A stretch of 64,000 nucleotides of DNA from Anaeromyxobacter diazotrophicus (GTDB lineage Bacteria > Myxococcota > Myxococcia > Myxococcales > Anaeromyxobacteraceae): assembly GCF_013340205.1 (NCBI RefSeq), contig NZ_BJTG01000001.1, positions 62,001-126,000 of the forward strand, given 5' to 3'. Under the pieces are notes generated by a model. That model had not been told where the DNA came from. It worked only from the letters and a program-made list of their open reading frames with translations, and ran no database searches. A program made the position numbers and the translations under genes. How positions within the stretch are numbered: position 1 is the stretch's first letter; each line of letters begins with the position of its first letter. Shown one piece after another: positions 21,416 to 31,825 of the stretch.

Positions 21416-21996
21416 AACTTCACCTTGGGCGCCTGCTCGGCGCCGGCGGTGGTGGCGGTGAACTGGGGCTTCGGTTGCTTGTGGTAGACGAGCGAGTTCG
21501 TGAAGCTGGTGGGCGGCACCGTGACGAGGTTGTTGAAGCTCTGCACCGCCTGGATGTAGCGGTTGCGGGCCACCGCGATCCGGTTCTCGGTGCCCTCGAG
21601 CTGCACCTGCAGGTCGCGGAAGTTCTCGTTGGCGCGGAGCTGCGGGTAGTTCTCGGACACCACCATGAGCCGCCCCAGCGCGCTGCGCAGGCCCGCCTGC
21701 GCGTCCTCGAACTTCTTCAAGTTCTCCGGCGTGAGGTCGTTGGCGTTGAGCTGGACCTGCGTCGCCTTGGCGCGGGCCGCCATCACGCCCTCCAGGGTCT
21801 CGCGCTCATGGGTGGCGTACCCCTTCACCGTCTCGACCAGGTTGGGGACGAGGTCGGCGCGGCGCTGGTACTGGTTCTGGACCTCGCCCCACGCCGCCGT
21901 CACCGCGTTGTCCGACTGGGGGATGGACTGGAACCCGCAGCCGCTCACGGCGAGCACGGCGGCCAGCGCGGCGAGCAGCCTCTTGGTGTCGAGCAT
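21412..21996 (-). CDS. lemA: LemA-family lipoprotein
   Basis: 194 residues. The N-terminus is a lipoprotein signal peptide with the lipobox VSGC (Cys20), which puts the protein at the periplasmic face of a membrane. The LemA domain follows: QSDNAVTAAWGEVQNQYQRR, ADLVPNLVETVKGYATHERE, LEGVMAARAKATQ, and SENYPQLRANENFRDLQVQL with EGTENRIAVARNRY. LemA proteins are long helical hairpins of unknown biochemical role, almost always next to TPM-domain genes, as here. Most LemA proteins have an N-terminal anchor helix instead of a lipobox. It heads the lemA-TPM-TPM unit and diverges from the alkyltransferase-like gene, with only 34 bases between the start codons. Confidence 0.92.
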   Translation of the reverse strand: MLDTKRLLAALAAVLAVSGCGFQSIPQSDNAVTAAWGEVQNQYQRRADLVPNLVETVKGYATHERETLEGVMAARAKATQVQLNANDLTPENLKKFEDAQAGLRSALGRLMVVSENYPQLRANENFRDLQVQLEGTENRIAVARNRYIQAVQSFNNLVTVPPTSFTNSLVYHKQPKPQFTATTAGAEQAPKVKF

Positions 21997-22030
21997 GGCG
22001 AGAGGGTAACGCCGGCCGGGGGCGTGTAAA

Positions 22031-22387
22031 GTGAAACCGGACGTGACGACGAGGAGCGAGCCCTCCGGGTGGGAAGCGTACTACCGCGTGGTGCGGCGCA
22101 TCCCGCGCGGCAAGGTGGCGACCTACGCCCAGGTGGCGCTGCTCGCCGGCCGCCCTCGCGCGGCGCGCCACGTCGGCTTCGCCCTCGCCGCGCTGCGCGG
22201 CAGCGGGAGGCGCGTGCCCTGGCAGCGCGTGCTGGGGAAGCGCTCCGCCACGAGCGCCGGCATCAGCATCCTCGACCCCATGGGCGCGGCGGTGCAGCGC
22301 GATCTGCTGGAGCGCGAGGGCGTCCGCGTGGACGAGCGCGGGCGCGTCTCGCTCGCCGAGCACGGCTGGCGGCCGCGGCGGCGGTGA
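22031..22387 (+). CDS. Alkyltransferase-like protein (ATL, YbaZ type)
   Basis: 118 residues. It has the DNA-binding domain of O6-alkylguanine-DNA methyltransferase (YYRVVRRIPRGKVATYAQVA, LLAGRPRAARHVGFALAAL) but the catalytic PCHRV is replaced by PWQRV. Tryptophan in place of the acceptor Cys defines alkyltransferase-like proteins, which bind and flip O6-alkylguanine without removing the alkyl group and hand the lesion to nucleotide excision repair. The GTG start is set by the short 34-base gap to lemA and might give a leaderless mRNA. It converges with glycogen phosphorylase (4 bases between). The AidB-like gene lies 13 kb upstream, so a second possible alkylation-related protein is in the window. 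Confidence 0.9.
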   Translation: MKPDVTTRSEPSGWEAYYRVVRRIPRGKVATYAQVALLAGRPRAARHVGFALAALRGSGRRVPWQRVLGKRSATSAGISILDPMGAAVQRDLLEREGVRVDERGRVSLAEHGWRPRRR

Positions 22388-22391
22388 CCGG

Positions 22392-24923
<2,532 letters not shown>

Positions 24924-24926
24924 CGG

Positions 24927-26321
24927 CTACCCCCTCCTCATCGACCGCGCCAGCTCGTCGTAGAGGTGGATGGCGCTGCGGGTGGCCTTGGCGAGGTCGC
25001 CCAGGTGCAGGCTCTCGTTCTCCGAGTGGGCGTTGGTGTACGGATCCTCCACCCCGATGAGCAGGGCCGGCACGCCGCCCAGCTCCTTCGCGAACGGCTC
25101 GACGAAGCCGATCGACCCGCCGCAGCCGATGGCCAGCGGCTCGCGCCCGTAGCCCTGCTGGAGCGCGCGGAAGGCGGCCTGGAACGCCGGGTGCGAGGTG
25201 TCGGTCTTCCAGGCCGGGCCGGCGGTCGCGACGTCGAGCTTCACCTCCAGCCCCCAGGGCACCGCCTGCCGCAGCGCCGCGCAGAGCCGGTCGGCGACGT
25301 CCTGCGGGTCCATGTCGGGGACGATCCGGACCCCCACCCTCGCCCACGCGACGTCGTTCACGATGTTGCGCGCGTCGCGGCGGCTGGAGGCCTGGATGGC
25401 GTTCACGGCCAGCGCGGGCTGCCACCAGTTGGTCTCCCACGGGGGCCGCCCGCCCAGGAGCTGCGCGCCGGGCACGAGCCCCACCTGGCGGCGGAAGTCG
25501 GCGTCGGTGGTGGGGAGGCGCTCCAGGCTGCGCCGCTCGTCGGCGGTGAGCGGGCGCACCTTGTCGTAGATCCCCGGGATCGCGATCCGCCCCTGGGCGT
25601 CCACCAGGCCGGCCAGCATCTTCGCCAGCGCCAGCGCCGGGTCGGGGATGGGGCCGCCCCACATCCCGGAGTGCACGCTCTGCTTGAGCGCCCGCACCTC
25701 GACGTCCACCGTCACCAGGCCGCGCAGCGCGATGGTGACCGACGGCACGCCGGTGTCGAAGTTCCCCGTGTCGGTGAGCACCATCGCGTCCGCGTCGAGC
25801 CGCGCCCGGTACTTGCGCAGGAAGGCGGCCAGGTGCTCGGACCCGATCTCCTCCTCCCCCTCGATGAGGATCCGCACGTTGACCGGGACCTCGCCGGCGC
25901 CCCGCACCCAGCTGTCGACCGCGGCGGCGTGGACGAGGATGCCCGACTTGTCGTCCGCCGCGCCGCGGCCGTACAGCCGGCCGTCGCGCTCGGTCGGCTC
26001 GAACGGGGGCGACTTCCAGGCCTCCTCCTCGCCCGGCGGCTGCACGTCGTGGTGGGCGTAGAGGAGCAGCGTCGGCGCCTTCGGGTCGCGCAGGCGCTCG
26101 CCGTAGACGTACGGGTGCGCGCCCTCGACGGTGAGGACCTCCACCCGCTCGAACCCCCGCCGCGCGAGCAGCGCCGCCACCGCCTCGGCGCTCCGCTTCA
26201 CCTCCGCCGCCGGGAAGCCGTCGAAGGAGACGCTCGGGATGCGGACCAGGGCCGCGAGGTCCTCCTGGTAGGCGGCGGCGTGGGCGGCGTGGTGGGCGAG
26301 GGCCTTGTCGATGTCGGGCAC
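24927..26321 (-). CDS. M20-family metallopeptidase (dipeptidase type)
   Basis: 464 residues from GTG 26321, chosen for its GGAGGAGAA box and because the upstream codons give low-complexity sequence. M20 enzymes are di-zinc hydrolases of dipeptides or N-acyl amino acids. The zinc ligands sit in [29 protein letters not shown] and [13 protein letters not shown], with further conserved DTGNFDTG and the late motif [16 protein letters not shown] dimerisation or lid domain occupies the middle ([13 protein letters not shown]). The length and motif spacing match the ArgE/DapE/CPG2 subgroup that includes carnosinase-like dipeptidases. No signal peptide, so cytoplasmic. It is 3 bases upstream of glgP and 74 bases from the divergent ycaO gene. 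Confidence 0.9.
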   Translation of the reverse strand: MPDIDKALAHHAAHAAAYQEDLAALVRIPSVSFDGFPAAEVKRSAEAVAALLARRGFERVEVLTVEGAHPYVYGERLRDPKAPTLLLYAHHDVQPPGEEEAWKSPPFEPTERDGRLYGRGAADDKSGILVHAAAVDSWVRGAGEVPVNVRILIEGEEEIGSEHLAAFLRKYRARLDADAMVLTDTGNFDTGVPSVTIALRGLVTVDVEVRALKQSVHSGMWGGPIPDPALALAKMLAGLVDAQGRIAIPGIYDKVRPLTADERRSLERLPTTDADFRRQVGLVPGAQLLGGRPPWETNWWQPALAVNAIQASSRRDARNIVNDVAWARVGVRIVPDMDPQDVADRLCAALRQAVPWGLEVKLDVATAGPAWKTDTSHPAFQAAFRALQQGYGREPLAIGCGGSIGFVEPFAKELGGVPALLIGVEDPYTNAHSENESLHLGDLAKATRSAIHLYDELARSMRRG

Positions 26322-26381
26322 TTCTCCTCCGGGGGCGCGGTGGGCCGCGCAGGCAGGTGACCAGGGCGAGCCGCCGCAGGA

Positions 26382-26387
26382 TATATA
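26382..26387 (+). promoter_or_regulatory. Possible -10 element of the ycaO operon
   Basis: TATATA is the only AT-rich hexamer in the 74-base spacer between the M20 and ycaO genes. It ends 8 bases before the ycaO ATG, so transcription would begin at or next to the start codon and the mRNA would be leaderless. No convincing -35 box is seen. Confidence 0.35.
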
Positions 26388-26395
26388 GGCGCGCC

Positions 26396-27553
26396 ATGCC
26401 CGGCACCGCCTCACGGCCGCGTCGCGACGCCGCCCCCCCCGTGCCCGCCCGCCTGGCGCGGGCGCTGGGCGTGACGCGGGTGGCGCGCGTGACCGACCTC
26501 GACCGGGCGGGGGTGGAGGTGGCCTGCGCCGTCCGGCCCGCCGGCCACGTGCTCCAGGTGACGAACGGGAAGGGGCTCCGGTTCGAGGACGCGGCGCGCG
26601 GCGCGCTCCTGGAGGCGGCCGAGCTCGCCTGCGCCGAGGCGGTCGAGACCTCCAGCCTGCGCTGGGCCAGCGCGGACGAGCTGGCCGCCCGCGGGGAGGC
26701 GCACCTCGCCCCCGCCGACCTGGGCGGCGCGGCCGCGGGCGGGCTCAGGCTCGCCTGGCGCGGCGGCGTCGACCTCCTCGGCTCGCAAAGCGTCCTCGTG
26801 CCGGCGGCGGCCGTCCAGGCGCCGCCCCAGGGCGGCCCGGCGCTCGGGCTCGCCGGCCTGCGCTGGACCTCGAACGGCATGGGGGCGCACCCTTCGCGCG
26901 AGGCGGCCCTGGCGCACGCGCTGCTCGAGGCGGCGGAGCGGCACGCCCTGGCGCAGGCCCTGCCGGAGGGCTGGGACGAGGAGGCGTGCGCGCGGTTCCG
27001 GCTGGCGGCCCCCGCGCGGCGGGCGCCGCGCGCGGCGGGCCTGGCGCGGCAGCTCGCCGGGCGCGGCCTCGACGCGCACCTGTTCCAGCTCCCCACGGAG
27101 CTGGGCCTGCCGCTCGCAGCGGCGCTCCTCTTCGACCGCGAGGAGGGGCCGGTGCCGCTCACGGCCGGCTACGCCTGCCGGCCCGACCTCGCGGGCGCAG
27201 CGCTGGCGGCGCTGCTGGAGGCGGCCCAGTCGCGCCTCACCGACATCCACGGCGCGCGGGAGGACGTCGGGCCGGCCGACCGCAGCGGGGCGGAGCGGCT
27301 GCGGAGGGCGTGCGGGAGGGGAGGCCGCGAGGCCGACCGCGACCGCGGCGGCGACCTCGACCGCGATGCCGACCGCGACCGCGGAGGCGACCGCGACACC
27401 GGGCAGGACCGGGGGAGCGTCCGCGCCCTCCTCGCCCACCTCCGCCGCGCCGGCTTCGACCGGGCGGTGGCGGTGGAGCTCGCCCCGGAGGCGCTGGGGG
27501 TGCACGTGGTGAAGGTGCTCGTGCCCGGGTTCGCCTGCTCGGAGCTCCTGTGA
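26396..27553 (+). CDS. YcaO-domain protein (TfuA-associated type)
   Basis: 385 residues. YcaO proteins use ATP to activate backbone amides; together with TfuA partners they install thioamides. The YcaO fold is clear: the first glutamate helix [40 protein letters not shown] followed by [14 protein letters not shown], and [20 protein letters not shown], the last being a hallmark of TfuA-linked YcaO proteins. The Glu residues in those helices match Mg-ATP ligands. Between this block and the C-terminal strand lies an Asp/Arg-rich insert of about 36 residues made by a 36-bp tandem duplication. The C-terminus ([17 protein letters not shown]) is not the PxPxP tail of azoline-forming YcaOs. No ribosome-binding site is seen before the ATG. 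It overlaps tfuA by 4 bases. Confidence 0.9.
   Translation: MPGTASRPRRDAAPPVPARLARALGVTRVARVTDLDRAGVEVACAVRPAGHVLQVTNGKGLRFEDAARGALLEAAELACAEAVETSSLRWASADELAARGEAHLAPADLGGAAAGGLRLAWRGGVDLLGSQSVLVPAAAVQAPPQGGPALGLAGLRWTSNGMGAHPSREAALAHALLEAAERHALAQALPEGWDEEACARFRLAAPARRAPRAAGLARQLAGRGLDAHLFQLPTELGLPLAAALLFDREEGPVPLTAGYACRPDLAGAALAALLEAAQSRLTDIHGAREDVGPADRSGAERLRRACGRGGREADRDRGGDLDRDADRDRGGDRDTGQDRGSVRALLAHLRRAGFDRAVAVELAPEALGVHVVKVLVPGFACSELL
27332..27403 (+). repeat. 36-bp in-frame tandem duplication inside ycaO
   Basis: Two adjacent 36-base units (27332-27367 and 27368-27403) share the opening GCCGACCGCGACCGCGG and encode [12 protein letters not shown] and [12 protein letters not shown]. 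The units are built of smaller GACCGC hexamers. The length is a multiple of three, so the frame is kept. It expands a charged loop between the last catalytic helix and the C-terminal strand. Confidence 0.8.
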
Positions 27554-28722
27554 GCCGCGGCGGGCTCGTCGTGTTCCTCGGCCCGTCGCTTCCGGCGCGC
27601 GAGGCGCGGCGGATCGCGCGCTGCACCGTGCTGCCCCCGGCGCGACAGGGCGACGTGTGGCGCGCGCTGACGCGCCGGCCCGCGGCGCTGGCGCTGGTGG
27701 ACGGCGTGTTCGAGAGCGTCCCCTCGGTGTGGCACCACGAGCTCCTCGATGCGCTCCACGCCGGGGTGGCGGTGTTCGGGGGCGGCAGCATGGGCGCGCT
27801 GCGGGCCGCGGAGCTGTCCGGGCGCGGGATGGTCGGGGTCGGGCGCGTCTTCGGCTGGTACCGGGACGGCCTCCTCCGCGGGGACGACGAGGTGGCGCTG
27901 CTCCACGCCGGGCCGGAGCTCGGCTTCCGGGCGCTCACGCTGCCGCTCGTCACCGTCCGCGCGACCGCCGAGCTGGCGCGCGGCCGGCGGCTCCTCTCCG
28001 CGCGGGAGGCCTCGGCGCTCGTCGCCGCCGCGGCGGCGATCTTCTACCAGGAGCGCACCTGGCGGGCGGTGCTCGCCGCGGCCGCGCCGCGGCTGCGCCC
28101 CCGCGCCCGCGCCGCCCTCCAGGCGCTCGTGCGCGCCGGCGCCCCCGACCCCAAGGCCGAGGACGCCCGCGCCACCATCGCCGCCGCCGCCGCCTTCGTC
28201 CGGGGCGGCGCCTCGCTCGCGCCCGCCGGCGACCCGCCGCGCCCCTCGTCGCTCGTGCGCCGGCGGAAGCTCTCCGGCGCGCTGGCGGTCGCGCGCGGGG
28301 CGGCGATCCCGGCCGGCGAGGTGCTGGCGCGGGTCGGGGCGCAGGCGCGGGCCGCGGCGCTGCGCGACGACGGCCTCCGGCGGGCGCTCCTGGCCGGCTT
28401 CGCCCGCGCCCTGGGGCTCGCCGCCAGCCCCGCGGAGCGCGGCGCGGCGGCGGACGCGTTCTTCGCCGCCCGGCGGATCCGGCGCGGCGGCCGCGAGGCG
28501 GCCCTGGCGGCGCTCGCGCTCGACGGCGCCGACGCGCGGCGGCTCTTCGACGACCTGGCGCTGGAGCGCCTGCTCCTGGACGCGGCGGCGCGCGCGGTGC
28601 CTGACGGCCCGTCGCCGGACGAGGGCCTGGCGCTCGGCGCGCGGCTGTCGGGCGACTTCGCGCGGGCAGCGGAGGAGCTCGCGCGGCGGCCGCGCCGCGC
28701 GGGCCGGAGGAGGTCGCGATGA
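27550..28722 (+). CDS. TfuA-like protein
   Basis: 390 residues; its GTG overlaps the ycaO stop codon as GTGA. TfuA proteins are partners of YcaO and stimulate thioamide formation, for example in thioviridamide-type peptides and on methyl-coenzyme M reductase in methanogens. The TfuA core is at the N-terminus: GLVVFLGPSLPAREARRI, then ALALVDGVFESVPSVWHHEL and FGGGSMGALRAAEL, followed by GRVFGWYRDGLLRGDDEVAL with LLHAGPELGFRALTLPLVTV. Residues ~130-390 form a long Ala/Arg-rich helical domain of the type seen in larger bacterial TfuA proteins (RRLLSAREASALV, AAAAIFYQERTWRAV). No signal peptide. The stop codon overlaps the SUI1 gene start as ATGA, so all three genes are translationally coupled. 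Confidence 0.88.
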   Translation: MSRGGLVVFLGPSLPAREARRIARCTVLPPARQGDVWRALTRRPAALALVDGVFESVPSVWHHELLDALHAGVAVFGGGSMGALRAAELSGRGMVGVGRVFGWYRDGLLRGDDEVALLHAGPELGFRALTLPLVTVRATAELARGRRLLSAREASALVAAAAAIFYQERTWRAVLAAAAPRLRPRARAALQALVRAGAPDPKAEDARATIAAAAAFVRGGASLAPAGDPPRPSSLVRRRKLSGALAVARGAAIPAGEVLARVGAQARAAALRDDGLRRALLAGFARALGLAASPAERGAAADAFFAARRIRRGGREAALAALALDGADARRLFDDLALERLLLDAAARAVPDGPSPDEGLALGARLSGDFARAAEELARRPRRAGRRRSR

Positions 28723-29096
28723 AGAAGCGGAGCGCGGACGCGGCTCCCCCGGAGGGGAAGCCCTTTCACAACCCGTTCGGCGGGCTGGCCGAGCGGCTCG
28801 GCATGACGCCGGCCCCGGAGGCGCAGCGCGCGCCCCCGGCGCCCGAGGCCCGCCCGGCGCCCGCGCGCGCGGTGGTGCGCCTCGAGCGCAAGGGGCGCGG
28901 CGGGAAGGAGGCGACGATCGTCGAGAAGCTCGAGCTCGGCGCCGCCGAGCGGGACCGGTGGCTGAAGGAGCTGAAGCAGGCGCTCGGCTGCGGCGGAGCC
29001 GTCGAGGGCGAGGCGCTCGTGCTGCAGGGCGATCTGCGCGAGCGCGTGAAGGCGCTGCTCGAGCGCCGCGGCGTGCGCAAGGTCACCGTCGGCTGA
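28719..29096 (+). CDS. SUI1/YciH-family translation initiation factor homologue
   Basis: 125 residues. Bacterial YciH is a homologue of eukaryotic eIF1 and archaeal aIF1, small proteins that bind the 30S subunit near the P site and affect start-codon choice; the bacterial role is not settled. The SUI1 fold covers the C-terminal two thirds: VVRLERKGRGGKEATIVEKL, LKQALGCGGAVEGEALVLQG, DLRERVKALLERRGVRKVTV, ending in Gly. The first ~45 residues are a Pro/Ala-rich arm (HNPFGGLAERLGM is its only ordered-looking part). It is the third gene of the ycaO-tfuA unit and is joined to tfuA by a 4-base overlap, so it is made in step with the modifying enzymes. Confidence 0.88.
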   Translation: MKKRSADAAPPEGKPFHNPFGGLAERLGMTPAPEAQRAPPAPEARPAPARAVVRLERKGRGGKEATIVEKLELGAAERDRWLKELKQALGCGGAVEGEALVLQGDLRERVKALLERRGVRKVTVG

Positions 29097-29137
29097 TCGC
29101 GCCGCGCCGCGCGCGCCCGGCCGGTTATGCAGCGGGG

Positions 29138-29734
29138 GTGGAGCGCACCCGCACCCTGGTCGTGGCCGCCGACCCGCTCGCGCGCAGCGGGCTCGCGGCG
29201 CTGCTCGGGCGCCGCCCCGAGCTGGAGGTGGTGGGCGCCGTCGCGCCCGGCGACCCTCCACCCGGCGGCGCCGAGGTCGCGCTGTGGGACCTCGCCGGGG
29301 ACGAGCTCCCCGAGCTGGGCCGGGCGGCGGCGGTGCCGCCGGCGGTGGCGCTGGTGGCGAGCGAGGAGCAGGCCGCGGCGGCCCTCGCCGCCGGCGCCCG
29401 GGGGCTCGTGTTCCGGGACGGCGGCGAGGAGCGGCTGGCGGCGGCGCTGGTGGCGGCTGCCCGCGGCCTCGTGGCGCTCGACGCGCCGCTCGCGGGCTGG
29501 CTCCGTCCGCCCCCGGCGGCGGCCGCCGCGGCCGGCGAGCACCTCACCCCGCGGGAGCTGGAGGCGCTGCAGCTCCTCGCGGAGGGGCTCTCGAACCGCG
29601 CCATCGCCCTCCGGCTCGGCGTCTCGGAGCGCACCGCCAAGTTCCACGTCGAGGCGGTCCTCGGCAAGCTCGGCGCGGAGAGCCGCAGCGAGGCCATCGT
29701 CCTCGCCGCCCGCCGCGGGCTGGTCGTGCTCTGA
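29138..29734 (+). CDS. LuxR-type response regulator
   Basis: 198 residues from GTG 29138. An N-terminal receiver-like domain (TLVVAADPLARSGLAALL, phospho-acceptor candidate Asp51 in VALWDLAGDELPEL) is joined to a C-terminal LuxR/NarL helix-turn-helix (LTPRELEALQLLAEGLSNRA, IALRLGVSERTAKFHVEAVL). The receiver is degenerate: only one acidic residue precedes beta-1 loop end (Asp12) and the usual Lys is Arg in GLVFRDGGEER, so it may act without phosphorylation. It lies 41 bases behind the SUI1 gene in the same direction and could be read with the ycaO operon. The next gene is the 3' end of an HNH endonuclease on the other strand. Confidence 0.85.
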   Translation: MERTRTLVVAADPLARSGLAALLGRRPELEVVGAVAPGDPPPGGAEVALWDLAGDELPELGRAAAVPPAVALVASEEQAAAALAAGARGLVFRDGGEERLAAALVAAARGLVALDAPLAGWLRPPPAAAAAAGEHLTPRELEALQLLAEGLSNRAIALRLGVSERTAKFHVEAVLGKLGAESRSEAIVLAARRGLVVL

Positions 29735-29956
29735 TCGGCGGGCGCGAGGTCCTTCGCGCATTCGGACGCGGTTGCGCGGCCCCTCTCCCCGCTGCGCCTC
29801 ATGATTCCTCACAAGTCGCCCTAGGCACGTCACAGCCGGCCGAGAGGTGCGTGGCCGTCCAGCGGTCGCCGCCTCGTCGAGCCAGGCGGCACCGTCCGGC
29901 AAGCGCCGCCGGCGAGGCGCCGCCCCCACGTCCGCGGCGCTGTCCGCGAGATCGGC

Positions 29957-31105
29957 TCACGACCCGGTACCGCGCCGTCGCGGCGTGAGCGTCGAGCCAG
30001 CGGCTTCCGCCTCCTCGCCGCACGCCCCTGAAGTACCACCGCCAGCGAGAGCTGGAGCGCTCCGGTTCGCGGCCTTCCGGAACTGGTCCATGTGCTTCCG
30101 GCCAAAGACGTGCTCCGCGTGCAGGGAGTTGTGATCCCAGCAAGCCACTCTCAGGTTGTCGGCGGTGCTGCGCCCGCCGAGCGCCACCGGGTGGATGTGG
30201 TCGAGCTCGAGCCGCTTCGTCGAGCCGCAGACGCTCCCGTCCGGCAGGCGGAAGGCACACCGGCCGCCGTCCCGCTTCCACACCTCCCGAGCCACCGCCG
30301 CCGGGACGTGGCGCGGGTCAGCGGAGGGCTTCTGAGGCGCCGGCCGCGGCCGCTTCACGAGGCCGCGCCGGCGGTCGGTCTTCTCGAGGAGGAGGTCGAG
30401 CGCGGCGGTGAGCACCGCCTCGGTGTCGCCGTCGGGGATGGCGTGGGAGAGCGCGTCTTTCGCGGCGTCGAGCTTGGCGAGGAAGGCCTTCGAGACGGTG
30501 ACGTGGTAGCGGCGGAGCTGGGCGTCGAGCGGCTCCACCTCGTCGCGCGGGCGAGCCGGCGCGGAGAAGAGGTCTGCGTCTGGCTGTACCCTTTCGGACT
30601 TCGCCGGCGAAGTCCGTTCGGGTACAGGCGAGGCGGTGCGCGCCTCCGCGGGCGCGCTCGCGCGCAGTGACGGCGCGGTGCGCGCGAGCGCCGTGACCAC
30701 CTCGCGCCGCGGCGGGTTCGCGACCGGCCTGAGCTCGGCGACGAGCGCCTCCGCCTCGCGCTTCGAGAGGCCGTAGAAGCGCGGCAGCACCTCGCCCGCG
30801 TTCTCCGGGGTGAGCGCCTTCGAGAGCTCGTACACGACCGACATACAGACTCGCCCGTCGCGGAGCGGCTCCACCACGGCGGGGAAGCGCCGGACGAGCG
30901 CGGCGGCCGTCATGCGCCGGGCGGCGGCGCTGCTCGTGAGCCGGAGCTCGCGCTCGAGGTACTGGAAGAGCGACGCGTAGCCGAGCGTGCCCCACCCGCG
31001 CTGGCGGTCGAAGTCCGCCAGGGCGACGAGGAAGTCGGCGAGGCGGCTCCGCTCCTCGGCGAGGAGCGAGGCGATGCGGCGGGAGAGCGCGCGGGCGTCG
31101 GTCAT
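29957..31105 (-). CDS. HNH endonuclease with N-terminal DUF222-like domain
   Basis: 382 residues. The N-terminal helical domain (RRIASLLAEERSRLADFLVA, LFQYLERELRLTSSAAARRM, then VVEPLRDGRVCMSVVYELSK) resembles the DUF222-type region that precedes many HNH nucleases in high-GC bacteria. A linker with YHVTVSKAFLAKLDAAKDAL follows. The C-terminal HNH motif is complete: VWKRDGGRCAFRLPDGS, CGST, LELDHIHPVALGGRST, ADNLRVACWDHNSLHAEHVF, including zinc-type cysteines and the catalytic His. Members nick or cleave DNA; the target and purpose of this family are not known. A second, shortened copy lies at 50.2 kb, so it belongs to a multiplying family. There is no adjacent methylase or phage gene. Confidence 0.85.
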   Translation of the reverse strand: MTDARALSRRIASLLAEERSRLADFLVALADFDRQRGWGTLGYASLFQYLERELRLTSSAAARRMTAAALVRRFPAVVEPLRDGRVCMSVVYELSKALTPENAGEVLPRFYGLSKREAEALVAELRPVANPPRREVVTALARTAPSLRASAPAEARTASPVPERTSPAKSERVQPDADLFSAPARPRDEVEPLDAQLRRYHVTVSKAFLAKLDAAKDALSHAIPDGDTEAVLTAALDLLLEKTDRRRGLVKRPRPAPQKPSADPRHVPAAVAREVWKRDGGRCAFRLPDGSVCGSTKRLELDHIHPVALGGRSTADNLRVACWDHNSLHAEHVFGRKHMDQFRKAANRSAPALAGGGTSGACGEEAEAAGSTLTPRRRGTGS

Positions 31106-31825
31106 ACCCGGAGTGTCTCATGCGTTTCGCGGGGCTCCTGGGACGCGCGAGGTTCGCGCTGGAACGGCTCGGCGACCACACCCGGCGAGAACGGGATCGG
31201 CCGGCCGTCGCGCCTCGGAGCGGCCCGGCGCGGCCGCGAGAGAGGCCTCCTTGCGCCTTCGCGTCCGCCGAAGCGCGATCCGCGCGGAAACGCGTCAAGC
31301 TCCCATGTGGGACGATCCGGACGATAGTTACGATAGGTGAACGCCTCGTCCGGCGGCCCGCATCTGCCGCGGCCCCGCGTATTTCACCCTCGGGACACGT
31401 CGTGAGCCGGGCCACGCCCCGCCGCCTCGAACACGCGGCCCCGCCTCGCGTGCGACGTCCGCCCAACGACCGCGCCCGCCCGCCCGCGCGGCGCCGCCCG
31501 CCCACCTGCCGCGCCCCTCCCTGCCGAACCCCGCCCGCTCGCGCGAAACCGCTCCGAGCTGCGGGCTGGTTGCGAGGCCCCTCTCCCCGGCCCTCTCCCC
31601 GCTCCGCGGGGCGAGGGAGAGGAGCGAGCCCGCGCGGATACCGCGAGCTCGACTGCGAAGATGTGATGAATCGTCAGCCGCTCCGCGGCGCTCGGCGGAA
31701 GAGGATCCCCCTGTCCATCCGCCCAGGCCCGCGCCCTGTCCGCCCGGACGATGTGGCCCGGCCGGCCGCCGCCTAAGGTTCTCGCCGGGCCGCGCACCGC
31801 GGCCGGGGACGGAGCGGGCACGAAG
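31106..31825. other. 720-base gene-poor region upstream of the HNH gene
   Basis: No protein gene can be supported here. The part from about 31395 to 31625 is the conserved upstream flank of the HNH module and matches 51391-51615. It contains at 31578-31622 a CTCTCCCC-rich hairpin repeat. The part 31106-31395 is present only in copy 1 and includes TTGACG and several ATCGT direct repeats on the minus strand, which may mark the promoter of the HNH gene. The segment 31626-31825 leads to the HtrA-like gene and shows no clear promoter. Confidence 0.5.
31578..31622. repeat. CTCTCCCC-rich dispersed hairpin repeat
   Basis: CCCCTCTCCCCGG is followed by CCCTCTCCCCGC, the loop TCC, GCGGGGCGAGGG and AGAGG. 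The core CCCCGC-TCC-GCGGGG is a perfect hairpin. Related sequences occur at 29779-29796 (partial), 51568-51600 (degenerate), 58755-58775 (core only) and 57965-58008, so it is a low-copy dispersed family. Confidence 0.5.

Larger units (their letters stand above)
29908..31625 (-). repeat. HNH module, copy 1 (gene plus conserved flanks)
   Basis: This segment is homologous to the segment at about 50198-51615. The match begins outside the gene on the 3' side (both copies share CCACGTCCGCGGCGC-like sequence and CGGCTCACGA around the stop codon) and resumes on the 5' side beyond the gene (shared GGCCACGCCCCGCCGCCTCG and CCACCTGCCGCGCCCCTC). The shared flanks show that the unit duplicated as DNA, not merely as a protein family. 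Terminal inverted repeats or target duplications could not be identified, so boundaries are approximate. Confidence 0.6.

Noticed and set aside
26321-26414. Longer M20 peptidase starting at 26414
   Set aside because: The extension would overlap the divergent ycaO start; the GTG at 26321 has an excellent ribosome-binding site and begins at conserved sequence.
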